Shown here: positions 34,842 through 43,237 of the stretch, piece after piece | Numbering within the stretch: position 1 is the first letter of the stretch | Layout: the number at the start of each line of letters is the position of its first letter | The notes under the pieces: model-generated | The model's database searches: none | Seen by the model: the letters and a program-made list of their open reading frames with translations, nothing else | What the model was told of the DNA's origin: nothing | From: Pseudomonas fluorescens | Lineage (GTDB): Bacteria > Pseudomonadota > Gammaproteobacteria > Pseudomonadales > Pseudomonadaceae | NCBI RefSeq assembly: GCF_001307155.1 | Contig: NZ_CP012830.1 | Coordinates: 1,357,501 to 1,421,500 of the forward strand | Length of the DNA stretch: 64,000 nucleotides | Direction of reading: 5' to 3' | Translations under genes and position numbers: made by a program

Positions 34842-35435
34842 TCAAACCGACAACATCTGCCGCAACGCCACACAATCCTGCGCATGCCAGTCGGCCAATT
34901 CCGGCCATGGATTCTCCGGCATATTTACCAGCACCGTCCGTGCCCCCGCCGCGCGCCCGCAATCCAGGTCGAAGCGATAATCGCCGACCATCACCAGCTC
35001 GCTCGGCGCTACGTCCCAGGCTTTGGCCAGTTTCAACAGGCCACCCGGATGCGGTTTGGGCGGTGCTTCATCACGACCCAATACATCCTCCACCGCAAAG
35101 CAGTCAGCCAGGCCAATCGCCTCAAGCGTGACATGGGCCAGCTCGCGCGCATTGCGGGTGAGAATGCCGAGTCGATAGCCGCGCCCTGCCAGTTCACGCA
35201 CCAGTTCCACCGCACCGGGTGCCGGTTTGGAGCCCAGGGCCAGGTCGCGTTCATGTTCCAGCAACCAGGCGTGTTTTGTCGCGGCTTCATCAGCCGGTAG
35301 CGCCGCGAGGTGGGTGAGGATGTCGTGTTCAGCGGGAATCGCCAGCGCCTGGCGAATCGCCACGAAATCGTGCACGGCCACAGTCAGCGTGCCGTCCATG
35401 TCGAACACCCAATGCCGCACCTCGGAGAGACTCAT
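34842..35435 (-). CDS. HAD-superfamily hydrolase, phosphoglycolate-phosphatase-like
   Basis: A 197-residue HAD hydrolase. Motif I is FDMDGTLTVAVHDF with the two catalytic aspartates, motif II the threonine of GILTRNARE, motif III the lysine in PPKPHPGG and motif IV GDYRFDLDCG. The start at 35435 overlaps the tesB stop by 4 bp (ATGA), so the gene is translationally coupled to tesB. An upstream ATG at 35546 would lie far inside tesB. The substrate (phosphoglycolate or another small phosphoester) is not determined. Confidence 0.85.
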   Translation of the reverse strand: MSLSEVRHWVFDMDGTLTVAVHDFVAIRQALAIPAEHDILTHLAALPADEAATKHAWLLEHERDLALGSKPAPGAVELVRELAGRGYRLGILTRNARELAHVTLEAIGLADCFAVEDVLGRDEAPPKPHPGGLLKLAKAWDVAPSELVMVGDYRFDLDCGRAAGARTVLVNMPENPWPELADWHAQDCVALRQMLSV

Positions 35436-36301
35436 GCCCAATCCTTGCGATGACGAATCAGTCCTTCCTGCGTCACCGATGCCACCAGTTTGCCGGCGCG
35501 GTTGAACACACTGCCGCGTGAGAAGCCGCGAGAATTGCCGGCCCATGGGCTGTCCATGGCGTACAGCAACCAGTCATCGGCGCGCAGGTCGGCGTGGAAC
35601 CACAAGGCGTGATCGAGACTGGCGACTTGCATGTCTTTCTGCCAGACCGACTTGCCGTGCGGCAACATCGAGGTGGTCAGCAAACCGAAATCGGAGGCAT
35701 AGGCCAACAGGTATTTATGCAGCGCCGGCGAGTCGGCCAACGCACCGTCGGCGCGAAACCAGACGTACTTGATCGGGTCGGCCGGTTGCGGGTTGTACGG
35801 GTCTTTCTCCGTGACCGGGCGGACTTCGATCGGCTTGGGGCACAACAGCTTTTCGCGCATGTGCTCGGGAATCAAATGCGCGCGTTGCTGGGTGATTTCC
35901 AGCTCCGACGGCAGGTTTTCCGGGCCGACCACTTGCGGCATTGCGGTCTGGTGTTCGAAGCCTTCTTCGTCGTACTGGAACGATGCGCTGCAGGTGAAGA
36001 TCGGGTTGCCCTTCTGGATCGCCGTCACGCGGCGAGTGCTGAAGCTGCCGCCATCGCGCACCCGATCCACCTGATAGACCACCGGCATACCCGCATCGCC
36101 CGGACGCAGGAAATAACCGTGCATCGAATGCACATGGCGCGCGTCTTCGACCGTCTGGCTGGCCGCGGAAAGGGACTGGCCCAATACCTGTCCGCCGAAC
36201 AGCTGACGAAAACCCAGGTCCTGGCTGCGACCGCGAAACAGGTTTTCTTCGATCGGTTCCAGGGTCAGCAAGTCGACCAGATCATCCAACACATGGCTCA
36301 T
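35432..36301 (-). CDS. tesB: Acyl-CoA thioesterase II
   Basis: A 289-residue double hot-dog thioesterase, the normal size for TesB (286 in E. coli). It hydrolyses medium- and long-chain acyl-CoA. Motifs include ENLFRGRSQDLGFRQLFGGQ near the N terminus, HSMHGYFLRPGD at about residue 60, SLDHALWFHADLRADDWLLY at about 240 and the C-terminal RGFSRGSVFNRAGKLVASV. It is the first gene of a leftward pair with the HAD gene and corresponds by order to PA3942. Confidence 0.93.
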   Translation of the reverse strand: MSHVLDDLVDLLTLEPIEENLFRGRSQDLGFRQLFGGQVLGQSLSAASQTVEDARHVHSMHGYFLRPGDAGMPVVYQVDRVRDGGSFSTRRVTAIQKGNPIFTCSASFQYDEEGFEHQTAMPQVVGPENLPSELEITQQRAHLIPEHMREKLLCPKPIEVRPVTEKDPYNPQPADPIKYVWFRADGALADSPALHKYLLAYASDFGLLTTSMLPHGKSVWQKDMQVASLDHALWFHADLRADDWLLYAMDSPWAGNSRGFSRGSVFNRAGKLVASVTQEGLIRHRKDWA

Positions 36302-36407
36302 TCAGACTCTCCTCACACAGAGCAATGCCGCGCAGTCTTGGCTGCGGCGGTCGATTCAGATAGTGGCCAGGGCCAACCATGAGCCCATTGTAAACATCCC
36401 CGCCAGC

Positions 36408-36977
36408 TTATCCATGCAAGGTTTCCAACCATTGTTCGCGGGTAATGCGGTACAGCACATGGCGGCGTAGCGGATGATCGACCGCCAGTTTGGGATGCTC
36501 GAAATCCGCCGCAGGGTCGTGATGCATGCCAATGGCTTGCATGACTTTCTGCGAAGGCAAGTTGGCTTCGGTGGTAAACGCCACGATTTCGTCCAGCGCC
36601 AAACGGTCAAAGCCGCAACGCAGAGCGGTCCAGGCCGCTTCACTGGCGTAACCCAGCCCCCAATGCTCACGGGCCAGACGCCAGCCGATTTCGGTCGCCG
36701 GGGTGAAAGCAGCCTCGAACCCGACCACCGCCAATCCGGTAAAACCTATAAACGCGCCGGTGTCCTTGCGCTCCAGCGCCCACAAACCGAAACCATGTTC
36801 AGCGAAATGCCCACGGATTCGCCCGATCAATGCCGCACTTTCCAGGCGGCTCAAGGGCGCCGGAAAGTAGCGCATGACCTGTGGGTCGGCGCACATCGCC
36901 GCAAACGCCGGCAAATCCTCATCGCGCCATTGGCGCATCAGCAGCCGCGCGCTCTCGAGTTGCAGTATCGGCTCCAT
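36408..36977 (-). CDS. GNAT family N-acetyltransferase
   Basis: A 189-residue GNAT of the RimJ/RimL-like type, with the N-terminal LESARLLMRQWRDEDLPAF and the acetyl-CoA-binding region ARLAREHWGLGYASEAAWTA written in parts as IGWRLAREHWGLGYASEA. The start at 36977 has a GGAGGGGGA site. Substrates of this group are often ribosomal proteins or small amines, and cannot be told here. It is 106 bp from tesB and divergent from the deacetylase gene (77 bp). Confidence 0.83.
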   Translation of the reverse strand: MEPILQLESARLLMRQWRDEDLPAFAAMCADPQVMRYFPAPLSRLESAALIGRIRGHFAEHGFGLWALERKDTGAFIGFTGLAVVGFEAAFTPATEIGWRLAREHWGLGYASEAAWTALRCGFDRLALDEIVAFTTEANLPSQKVMQAIGMHHDPAADFEHPKLAVDHPLRRHVLYRITREQWLETLHG

Positions 36978-37054
36978 CGTTCCCCCTCCGTTCCCCTGCA
37001 AACAAGTCTACATCGCTGGTAGGATCCTTCACTCATTCACTCCATGAAATCGCC

Positions 37055-37975
37055 ATGTCGCTGCCGCTGATTTACCACGAAGACTACAGCCCCGAGTTCC
37101 CGGCGGAACATCGCTTTCCCATGGACAAGTTCCGACTGCTGCGCGATCACCTGGTGGACTGTGGCCTGACCGCTGATCACCAGTTATTGCGCCCGGAAAT
37201 CTGCCCCGCCGAGATTCTCGCCCTCGCCCATGACCCTGTGTATATCGAACGCTATATGAGCGGCGAGTTGTCCCGCGAGGACCAGCGGCGGCTCGGCCTG
37301 CCGTGGAACGAAGCGCTGGCCCGACGCACCGTGCGCGCGGTCGGCGGTTCATTGCTGGCCGCCGAGCAGGCGCTGGAACACGGCATGGCCTGCCATCTGG
37401 CCGGCGGCACGCATCACGCCCATTACGATCACCCGGCGGGCTTCTGCATCTTCAATGACCTGGCAGTAATCAGCCATTACCTGCTGGAAAGCGGTCGCGT
37501 CGGTCGGGTACTGATCTTCGATTGCGACGTGCATCAAGGCGATGGGACCGCACGCATACTGGAACATACCCCGGACGCGGTGACGGTTTCCCTGCACTGC
37601 GAAAAGAACTTTCCTGCACGCAAGGCCAAAAGCGATTGGGACATTGCGCTGCCCATGGGCATGGGCGACGAGGATTACCTGAAAGTCGTCGATGACGCGC
37701 TGAATTACCTGCTGCCGCTCTATCAGCCCGACCTGGTGCTGTATGACGCCGGTGTCGATGTGCATAAAGATGACGCGCTGGGCTACCTGAAACTGACCGA
37801 TGAAGGCGTCGCCGCCCGCGACGAAAGCGTACTGCGCCATTGCCTGGGGCGCGATATTCCGGTGGTCGGGGTGATCGGCGGCGGCTACAGCAAGGACCGC
37901 CAGGCCCTGGCGCGACGCCACGGCATCCTCCATCACAGCGCGCAACGGGTCTGGCAGTCATCAGGTTGTCACTGA
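37055..37975 (+). CDS. Histone deacetylase family protein
   Basis: A 306-residue zinc-dependent deacetylase-fold protein (class I/II HDAC relatives). Motifs are GGTHHAHYDHPAGFCIFNDL with the catalytic histidine pair, LIFDCDVHQGDGTARIL with the zinc ligands, and LVLYDAGVDVHKDD with the third ligand. The start at 37055 gives MSLPLIYHEDYSPEFP, the family start. Bacterial members deacetylate polyamines, acetoin-linked proteins or other amides. The gene is beside an acetyltransferase gene in divergent orientation, suggesting opposing acetylation activities. Confidence 0.88.
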   Translation: MSLPLIYHEDYSPEFPAEHRFPMDKFRLLRDHLVDCGLTADHQLLRPEICPAEILALAHDPVYIERYMSGELSREDQRRLGLPWNEALARRTVRAVGGSLLAAEQALEHGMACHLAGGTHHAHYDHPAGFCIFNDLAVISHYLLESGRVGRVLIFDCDVHQGDGTARILEHTPDAVTVSLHCEKNFPARKAKSDWDIALPMGMGDEDYLKVVDDALNYLLPLYQPDLVLYDAGVDVHKDDALGYLKLTDEGVAARDESVLRHCLGRDIPVVGVIGGGYSKDRQALARRHGILHHSAQRVWQSSGCH

Positions 37976-37991
37976 GGTGTGGATGCTTTAC

Positions 37992-38089
37992 CCACAATGC
38001 CTGTGGAACGGCCTGTGGATAACCTGAGCGAAAGGACCTACAGGCCCTAGTGCGTATAGCCTGCAAGCCGTTGAGCACTTTTTAACCAG
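37992..38089 (+). repeat. 98-bp DnaA-box-like element, copy 3
   Basis: CCACAA, TGTGGAACG, CTGTGGATAACC at 38013-38024 (TGTGGATAA at 38014-38022), then TATAGCCTGC at 38055-38064 and GCACTTTTTAACCAG at the end. All blocks have the same offsets as the copy at 3980-4077. It lies just after the deacetylase gene and before a single REP half. Confidence 0.65.
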
Positions 38090-38102
38090 CAACACACCAC
38101 TC

Positions 38103-38128
38103 CGTAGGAGCAAGGCTTGCCCGCGATG
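38103..38128 (+). repeat. Single REP half, type A
   Basis: CGTAGGAGCAAGGCTTGCCC followed by GCGATGGG, with no inverted partner nearby. Confidence 0.75.
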
Positions 38129-38189
38129 GGTACACCTCGGTTGTCCTGCTAGAATGCGCCGCTTATTCCGCCGAACCGCAGCTCACGCC

Positions 38190-39431
38190 ATGACCCAGCC
38201 CTCCGCCAACCTCCCTCACCACGTCGCCATCATCGGCGGCGGCCCCGCCGGCCTGATGGCCGCCGAGGTACTGAGCCAGGCCGGGGTCAAGGTCGATCTG
38301 TACGACGGCATGCCCTCGGTAGGTCGAAAATTCCTGCTGGCCGGCGTCGGCGGCATGAACATTACCCATTCCGAAGCCTACCCGGCATTTCTGGCGCGTT
38401 ATGCCGAGCGCGCTCCGCACATCGCCCCATTGCTACGCGAATTCGGCGCTGAAGCCTTGTGCCAGTGGATTCATGGGTTGGGTATCGAAACCTTCATCGG
38501 CAGCTCTGGCCGTGTGTTTCCGACCGATATGAAAGCCGCCCCGCTACTGCGTGCCTGGCTCAAACGCCTGCGTGATGCCGGCGTCGTTATCCACACCCGC
38601 CACCGCTGGCTGGGCTGGAACGCCGATGGCAGCCTGCGTATCGATAGCCCTGACGGTGAAAAGGCGATCAGCGCCGATGCACTGTTATTGGCGCTGGGTG
38701 GCGGCAGTTGGTCGCGTTTGGGTTCGGATGGCGCCTGGATGCTGCCGCTGGAACAATGCGGAGTTGCCCTGGCGCCACTGCAACCAAGCAATTGTGGTTT
38801 CGAGGTGAAGGCCTGGAGCGAGCTGATGGTCAGCAAATTCGCCGGAGCCCCGCTGAAAAATATCGCCATCGGCTTAAACGATGATGTACCGCGACTCGGC
38901 GAATGCGTGATCACTGCGACCGGCATCGAAGGCAGTTTGATTTACGCGTTGTCGGCGCCGATCCGCGAGACCATCAATCAAACCGGCTCGGCCACCCTTC
39001 ATCTCGACCTGCTGCCCGGCAGGCCTGTGGATAAAATCCAGTCGGCGCTCAGTAAGCCCCGCGGTTCGCGCTCCATGGCCAAACACTTGCACAGCCAGCT
39101 CGGTCTCGACGGGGTCAAGGCTGCACTGCTACGCGAACTGACACCGGCCGAATGCTTCACTGACCCACTTTTACTGGCCAATGCGATCAAGGCCTTGCCC
39201 TTGACGCTGGTCAACACCCGCCCATTGGACGAAGCCATCAGCAGCGCCGGTGGCGTGATGTTCGAGGCAATGAATGAAAACCTGATGCTCAAGCAGCTGC
39301 CTGGCGTGTTCTGCGCGGGGGAAATGCTCGATTGGGAAGCGCCAACGGGTGGCTATCTACTGACCGCGTGTTTCGCCAGTGGGCGAGTAGCGGGGTTGGG
39401 GATGGTGGAGTGGCTGAAACACAGAAGCTGA
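38190..39431 (+). CDS. TIGR03862-type flavoprotein (HI0933/BaiN-like)
   Basis: A 413-residue NAD(P)/FAD-dependent oxidoreductase-like protein. The N-terminal dinucleotide motif is VAIIGGGPAGLMAAEVL, followed by KFLLAGVGGMNITHSE, the signature of this family. The C-terminal cofactor motif is VFCAGEMLDWEAPTGGYLLT. Relatives include HI0933 and BaiN. The reaction is not known; no quinone or iron-sulfur sites are seen. The start at 38190 places the Rossmann motif after 15 residues. A perfect palindrome overlaps its stop codon. Confidence 0.85.
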   Translation: MTQPSANLPHHVAIIGGGPAGLMAAEVLSQAGVKVDLYDGMPSVGRKFLLAGVGGMNITHSEAYPAFLARYAERAPHIAPLLREFGAEALCQWIHGLGIETFIGSSGRVFPTDMKAAPLLRAWLKRLRDAGVVIHTRHRWLGWNADGSLRIDSPDGEKAISADALLLALGGGSWSRLGSDGAWMLPLEQCGVALAPLQPSNCGFEVKAWSELMVSKFAGAPLKNIAIGLNDDVPRLGECVITATGIEGSLIYALSAPIRETINQTGSATLHLDLLPGRPVDKIQSALSKPRGSRSMAKHLHSQLGLDGVKAALLRELTPAECFTDPLLLANAIKALPLTLVNTRPLDEAISSAGGVMFEAMNENLMLKQLPGVFCAGEMLDWEAPTGGYLLTACFASGRVAGLGMVEWLKHRS

Positions 39432-39455
39432 TCGTTCCCACGCGTGGGAACGATC
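39430..39455. repeat. 26-bp perfect palindrome, type C
   Basis: GATCGTTCCCACG and its exact inverse CGTGGGAACGATC form a 26-bp perfect palindrome. It begins inside the flavoprotein stop codon and lies 14 bp before the rhlE stop on the other strand. It is probably a shared end for two convergent transcripts. Confidence 0.75.
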
Positions 39456-39468
39456 ATTGTCGGGGGGC

Positions 39469-40803
39469 TTAAGGCTTACGCTTACGCGGCCCGGTATTGA
39501 ACACCGGCACTTTTCGCACAGGCTTGACCGAAGGCTCCGGCGCCGAAGCATCACCGCTTTCCACCCACTTGCCGAGGTTGCGTTTGCCGCCACCGGAGAC
39601 TTTGGGCTTCTTCGGCTTTTTCGGTTTCTTGACCACCTGGCCGCTGGCGTCAGTGTCCGGCACACGGTGCTCAGGCTCGAAGTCCTGCTCCATATGGCGG
39701 GTCAAGGTCTGACGCGTCAGCATCTCGATGGCCGACAGCTGATTCACTTCATCGGCACACACCAGTGAAATCGCTTCACCCGTCGCGCCTGCACGACCGG
39801 TACGACCGATACGGTGGATGTAGTCCTCGGCAACGATCGGCAGGTCGAAGTTCACCACCAGCGGCAAGTCTTCGATATCCAGACCACGGGCCGCAACGTC
39901 GGTGGCCACCAGAATCTGCACTTCACTGGCCTTGAAACGGTCCAGTGCGCGCTGGCGGGTGGCTTGTGGTTTATCGCCGTGGATACCGTCGGCATTCACG
40001 CTCAGGCCCTGGAGTTTTTCCACCAACGCGTCTACGCCGTTACGGGTCTTGGCAAACACCAGCACCTGCTTCCAGCGATTCTTGCGCAGCAAGTGGATGA
40101 ACAGCTCGGCCTTGCGCTTCTTGTCGACCGTGACCACCCATTGCTTGACCGTATTGGCGGCAACGTTACGCGGGCTGACTTCGATGCTCAGCGGATCATT
40201 GAGCATTTTCCCGGCCAACTCGCGAATCGCATCGGAGAAGGTCGCCGAGAACAGCAGCGTCTGCCGCTTTTTCGGCAGCGCCTTGTAAATGTTTGCCAGT
40301 TCTTCGGAGAAACCCAGATCCAGCATGCGGTCGGCTTCGTCCAGCACCAGGGTTTGCAACTGGTTGAACTTCAGCGCGTTCTGGCGGAACAGGTCCAGCA
40401 GGCGACCAGGCGTGGCGACCAACAGGTCGACACCTTTGCGCAGCTTCATCATTTGCGGGTTGATGCTGACGCCGCCGTACACCGCGTAGGTGCTCAGCGG
40501 CAGGTTCTCGGCATACTGGCGCACGCTTTCATGAACCTGCTCGGCCAGCTCGCGGGTTGGTACCAGGATCAGCGCACGTACCGAGTTACTGGTGACTTTC
40601 GGCCCTTCCATGGCCAGCAACTGCAACAGCGGCACGGCGAAACCGGCGGTCTTGCCGGTGCCGGTCTGGGCCGCAGCCATCAGGTCGCGACCGGCCAGCA
40701 CCGCTGGAATGGCTTGCGTCTGCACCGGGGTCGGGGTCTGGTAACCGAGCGTCTCAAGGGCGCGCAGCAAGGGTTCGATCAGGCCAAGAGTGGCGAAAGT
40801 CAT
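39469..40803 (-). CDS. rhlE: ATP-dependent DEAD-box RNA helicase RhlE
   Basis: A 444-residue RNA helicase. Motifs are visible in order: the Q motif at the N terminus, AAQTGTGKT (Walker A), PTRELAEQ, VLDEADRMLDLG (DEAD), SATFSD, VATDVAARGLDIEDL and HRIGRTGR. The C-terminal tail is basic (KKPKKPKKPKVSGGGKRN), as is common for RhlE and useful for RNA contact. It helps remodel ribosomal and messenger RNA, and matters at low temperature. The start at 40803 (MTFATLGL) follows the family. The region corresponds to PA3950. Confidence 0.92.
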   Translation of the reverse strand: MTFATLGLIEPLLRALETLGYQTPTPVQTQAIPAVLAGRDLMAAAQTGTGKTAGFAVPLLQLLAMEGPKVTSNSVRALILVPTRELAEQVHESVRQYAENLPLSTYAVYGGVSINPQMMKLRKGVDLLVATPGRLLDLFRQNALKFNQLQTLVLDEADRMLDLGFSEELANIYKALPKKRQTLLFSATFSDAIRELAGKMLNDPLSIEVSPRNVAANTVKQWVVTVDKKRKAELFIHLLRKNRWKQVLVFAKTRNGVDALVEKLQGLSVNADGIHGDKPQATRQRALDRFKASEVQILVATDVAARGLDIEDLPLVVNFDLPIVAEDYIHRIGRTGRAGATGEAISLVCADEVNQLSAIEMLTRQTLTRHMEQDFEPEHRVPDTDASGQVVKKPKKPKKPKVSGGGKRNLGKWVESGDASAPEPSVKPVRKVPVFNTGPRKRKP

Positions 40804-40855
40804 GGGAATACCGTAGGAAAAATCAGCGCGAGTGTGCAATGGCGCGCAGTTTACC

Positions 40856-41782
40856 CTAATTCACACGGGATTCTGTCGGCACCAGGACCGCAGGCCGCTC
40901 AGGAGCACGTCGCCACTGCGGCAGACTGATCAGCAGCACGGCACTGATGATCACTGCCATCGCCACAGTTTCTTCAATACCGATGCTTTCTCCGGCAAAA
41001 ACGATCCCCAGCAACACCGCCACTGCCGGGTTGACGTAGGCATAACTGGTGGCCGCCGCCGGGCGGACGTTTTTCAGCAGGTACATATAAGCGTTGAAGG
41101 CGACGATCGAGCCGAACACCACCAGGTACATCATTGCGACCCACCCCTCAAGCGGCGGCAGGCTTTCCAGGTGTTCGCCCGTCAGCGCGCTGCCGATCAA
41201 CAACACCACGCCGCCGACCAGCATTTGCGCCGCACTGGACATCGCCCCCTGAGGCATTGGCAAATGTTTGCTCCACACCGAACCAAACGCCCAGGCTGCC
41301 GCCGCACCAATCAGCAGTACAGCCCCCAAAGGGCTCGATTGCAGATTGGAGCCCAGATTGAGCATGGCGATACCGATCAGCCCCAGCACAATCCCAGCCC
41401 ATTCCAGACGGGTATTACGCGTGCCCCAGAAATACCCGCAGAGCAAGGTAAACAACGGCACTGTCGCCACCGCCAAGGCCGCAACGCCAGAGGCCACGCC
41501 CGTGTGCTCGGCCATGCTGACCGCGCCGTTGCCAAAACTGAGCAACAAAATCCCGATCAGCCCCGCCGCCTTCCACTGCGGCCAGGTCGGTGCTGGCACA
41601 CCGCGCCAGCGCAGGAAGGCGTACATCAGCGTCCCGCCAACAATAAAACGAATGCCGCCCAGCATCAGCGGCGGCCAGTACTGCACGCCGATGCGGATCA
41701 CCAGATAGGTCGATCCCCAGATCACGTACAGCGCGAAAAAGGCACCTATCAACGGTAACGGGAAACGGCGTAGACCAGGCAT
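40856..41782 (-). CDS. yedA: EamA/DMT transporter YedA-like
   Basis: A 308-residue ten-helix drug/metabolite transporter with two EamA repeats, matching E. coli YedA (FFALYVIWGSTYLVIRIGVQ near the N terminus and GSIVAFNAYMYLL in the second half). The second repeat contains SYAYVNPAVAVLLG. The substrate is not known. It is upstream of rhlE on the same strand, with 52 bp between. Confidence 0.86.
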   Translation of the reverse strand: MPGLRRFPLPLIGAFFALYVIWGSTYLVIRIGVQYWPPLMLGGIRFIVGGTLMYAFLRWRGVPAPTWPQWKAAGLIGILLLSFGNGAVSMAEHTGVASGVAALAVATVPLFTLLCGYFWGTRNTRLEWAGIVLGLIGIAMLNLGSNLQSSPLGAVLLIGAAAAWAFGSVWSKHLPMPQGAMSSAAQMLVGGVVLLIGSALTGEHLESLPPLEGWVAMMYLVVFGSIVAFNAYMYLLKNVRPAAATSYAYVNPAVAVLLGIVFAGESIGIEETVAMAVIISAVLLISLPQWRRAPERPAVLVPTESRVN

Positions 41783-41929
41783 GGGATGCTCGAAGGCAGG
41801 ACAGAGGAGAGCGTTATTTTAGAAAGCCGACAGACGGAACTTAAGTTACAAAACCTGTTTATAAGGCCGGTACACTTTTCAAAGCATCATCGCGTCACAT
41901 CAAGAGCGGACGCGGAGCGTTCGGTGAGG

Positions 41930-41981
41930 CGTTCCCACGCAGGAGCGTGGGAACGATCATTCACTCCGAGTGGGAACGATC
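41930..41981. repeat. Type C repeat cluster
   Basis: CGTTCCCACG is inverted as CGTGGGAACG around CAGGAG, and a third partial copy, GTGGGAACGATCA, follows at 41970. It lies between the yedA-like and exonuclease genes. Confidence 0.65.
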
Positions 41982-41985
41982 AACC

Positions 41986-42597
41986 TTAGAAACCGCGATG
42001 GTGCTTGAGGTGTTCGTTGATCTTCGCCGCCGGCACTTTCTGCAAGCTGCACAGCAGATCATGGGACAGCTCGCGCAAACCGTGTTTCTGCCGCAGTTCT
42101 TGTGCCAGATGCGCGGTGAGGTTGGCAGCCATTTCGGCGTCGGCCATCGCCCGGTGAGCCTGACCGGTGTGGGGCAATTGGGCGAAGGTGGTGAGGGTGC
42201 CGAGTTTGTGGTTCGGCGCGGCCGGCATCAGGCGCCGGGCGAGTAACAGCGAACAGGCAAAATTCTGCAAGCGTGTGCGTTTGATTCGCCCAAGCTCAAA
42301 GTCCCAGAACTTCTGGTCGAAGGCGGCGTTGTGGGCCAGCAGCGGCGTGATACCGACGAATTCGTTGACCTCATTCATTACCTGCTCGGCCGAGGGTGCA
42401 GTACGCAACATGGCGTTGCTGATACCGGTCAGTTGCTCGATGAAGGCCGGGATGCGCACACCGGCGTTCATCAGGCTTTGGTAACGGTCGACAATGCGCC
42501 CCTGTTCAAGAATCACCACGGCAATTTCCGTGGCCCGGCAGCTGCTGCTCGGGGAGATTCCGGTGGTTTCAAAGTCGATGACAGCTATGCGTTCCAA
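41986..42597 (-). CDS. DEDDh 3'-5' exonuclease (DnaQ-like)
   Basis: A 203-residue exonuclease of the DnaQ fold. The first catalytic pair is in AVIDFETTG, the ExoII aspartate is in HNAAFDQKFWDFEL, and the ExoIII histidine and aspartate are in AHRAMADAEMAA. It has no polymerase III binding segment like DnaQ epsilon, so it is a stand-alone nuclease of unknown target. The stop is 22 bp from the start of the NYN gene's end on the same strand; a joint role with that protein is possible but not shown. Confidence 0.86.
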   Translation of the reverse strand: MERIAVIDFETTGISPSSSCRATEIAVVILEQGRIVDRYQSLMNAGVRIPAFIEQLTGISNAMLRTAPSAEQVMNEVNEFVGITPLLAHNAAFDQKFWDFELGRIKRTRLQNFACSLLLARRLMPAAPNHKLGTLTTFAQLPHTGQAHRAMADAEMAANLTAHLAQELRQKHGLRELSHDLLCSLQKVPAAKINEHLKHHRGF

Positions 42598-42619
42598 ACC
42601 TGTTCCTTGGGTTCAATAA

Positions 42620-43099
42620 TCAGTTTTTAAGCAGCAACGCGCCTTCGATCGGCACGTAACGGCTGGCCGCGCGAATCAGCGAATTGGCGGTGAGCCCCGG
42701 CACGCCATAGGCCACCGCTTCGACACCGTGCTTGGCGATGATCCGCTCCAGCAACATGTCGAAATCACCGTCCCCCGAGGCCAGCACCACTTCGTCGACG
42801 TGATCGGCGGCATCCATGATGTCGAGGGTGATGCCCACATCCCAGTCGCCCTTGGCCGAGCCGTCGCTGCGCTGGATATAGGGCTTGAGCTTCACGATGA
42901 AGCCGAGGTTGCGCAGGATTTGCTGGAATTGCTGCTGCTTGCTGTCGCCGCGATCGATGGCGTAGGCATAGGCCTCGACGATCTGCCCGCGCTGACTGAC
43001 GTCAGCCCAGAGGGCGGCGTAGTTGAAATGACAACCGTAGGCCTGGCGCACGGTGTAATAGAGGTTTTGGACATCGGCGAACACCGCGATCTTCTTCAC
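42620..43099 (-). CDS. NYN/PIN-like domain protein (LabA/DUF88 family)
   Basis: A 159-residue NYN domain protein. The conserved acidic residues of the PIN-like nuclease site are in KKIAVFADVQNLYY (first aspartate), DWDVGITLDIMDAA (middle pair) and VLASGDGDFDMLL (last). These domains are RNases or putative RNases that need a metal ion. The target is not known. It lies just upstream of the DnaQ-like exonuclease gene on the same strand. Confidence 0.85.
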   Translation of the reverse strand: MKKIAVFADVQNLYYTVRQAYGCHFNYAALWADVSQRGQIVEAYAYAIDRGDSKQQQFQQILRNLGFIVKLKPYIQRSDGSAKGDWDVGITLDIMDAADHVDEVVLASGDGDFDMLLERIIAKHGVEAVAYGVPGLTANSLIRAASRYVPIEGALLLKN

Positions 43100-43237
43100 C
43101 GCAAATCCTCATGGCGCACACAAGCGCAGGCGATTGATCGGACTCAAGGTCCGAAAAGTCGCCCAGTATGCCAGTCAGAAGGAATGTTCCGCGAATAATC
43201 AGTCCGGGGCGCAACAAGGCCCCGGACGAATGGCGTA

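Noticed and set aside
38587..38595. TTATCCACA in the flavoprotein gene
   Set aside because: It is a coding coincidence; no further element parts nearby.
39026..39034. TGTGGATAA in the flavoprotein gene
   Set aside because: It is coding, without the flanking blocks of the 98-bp element.
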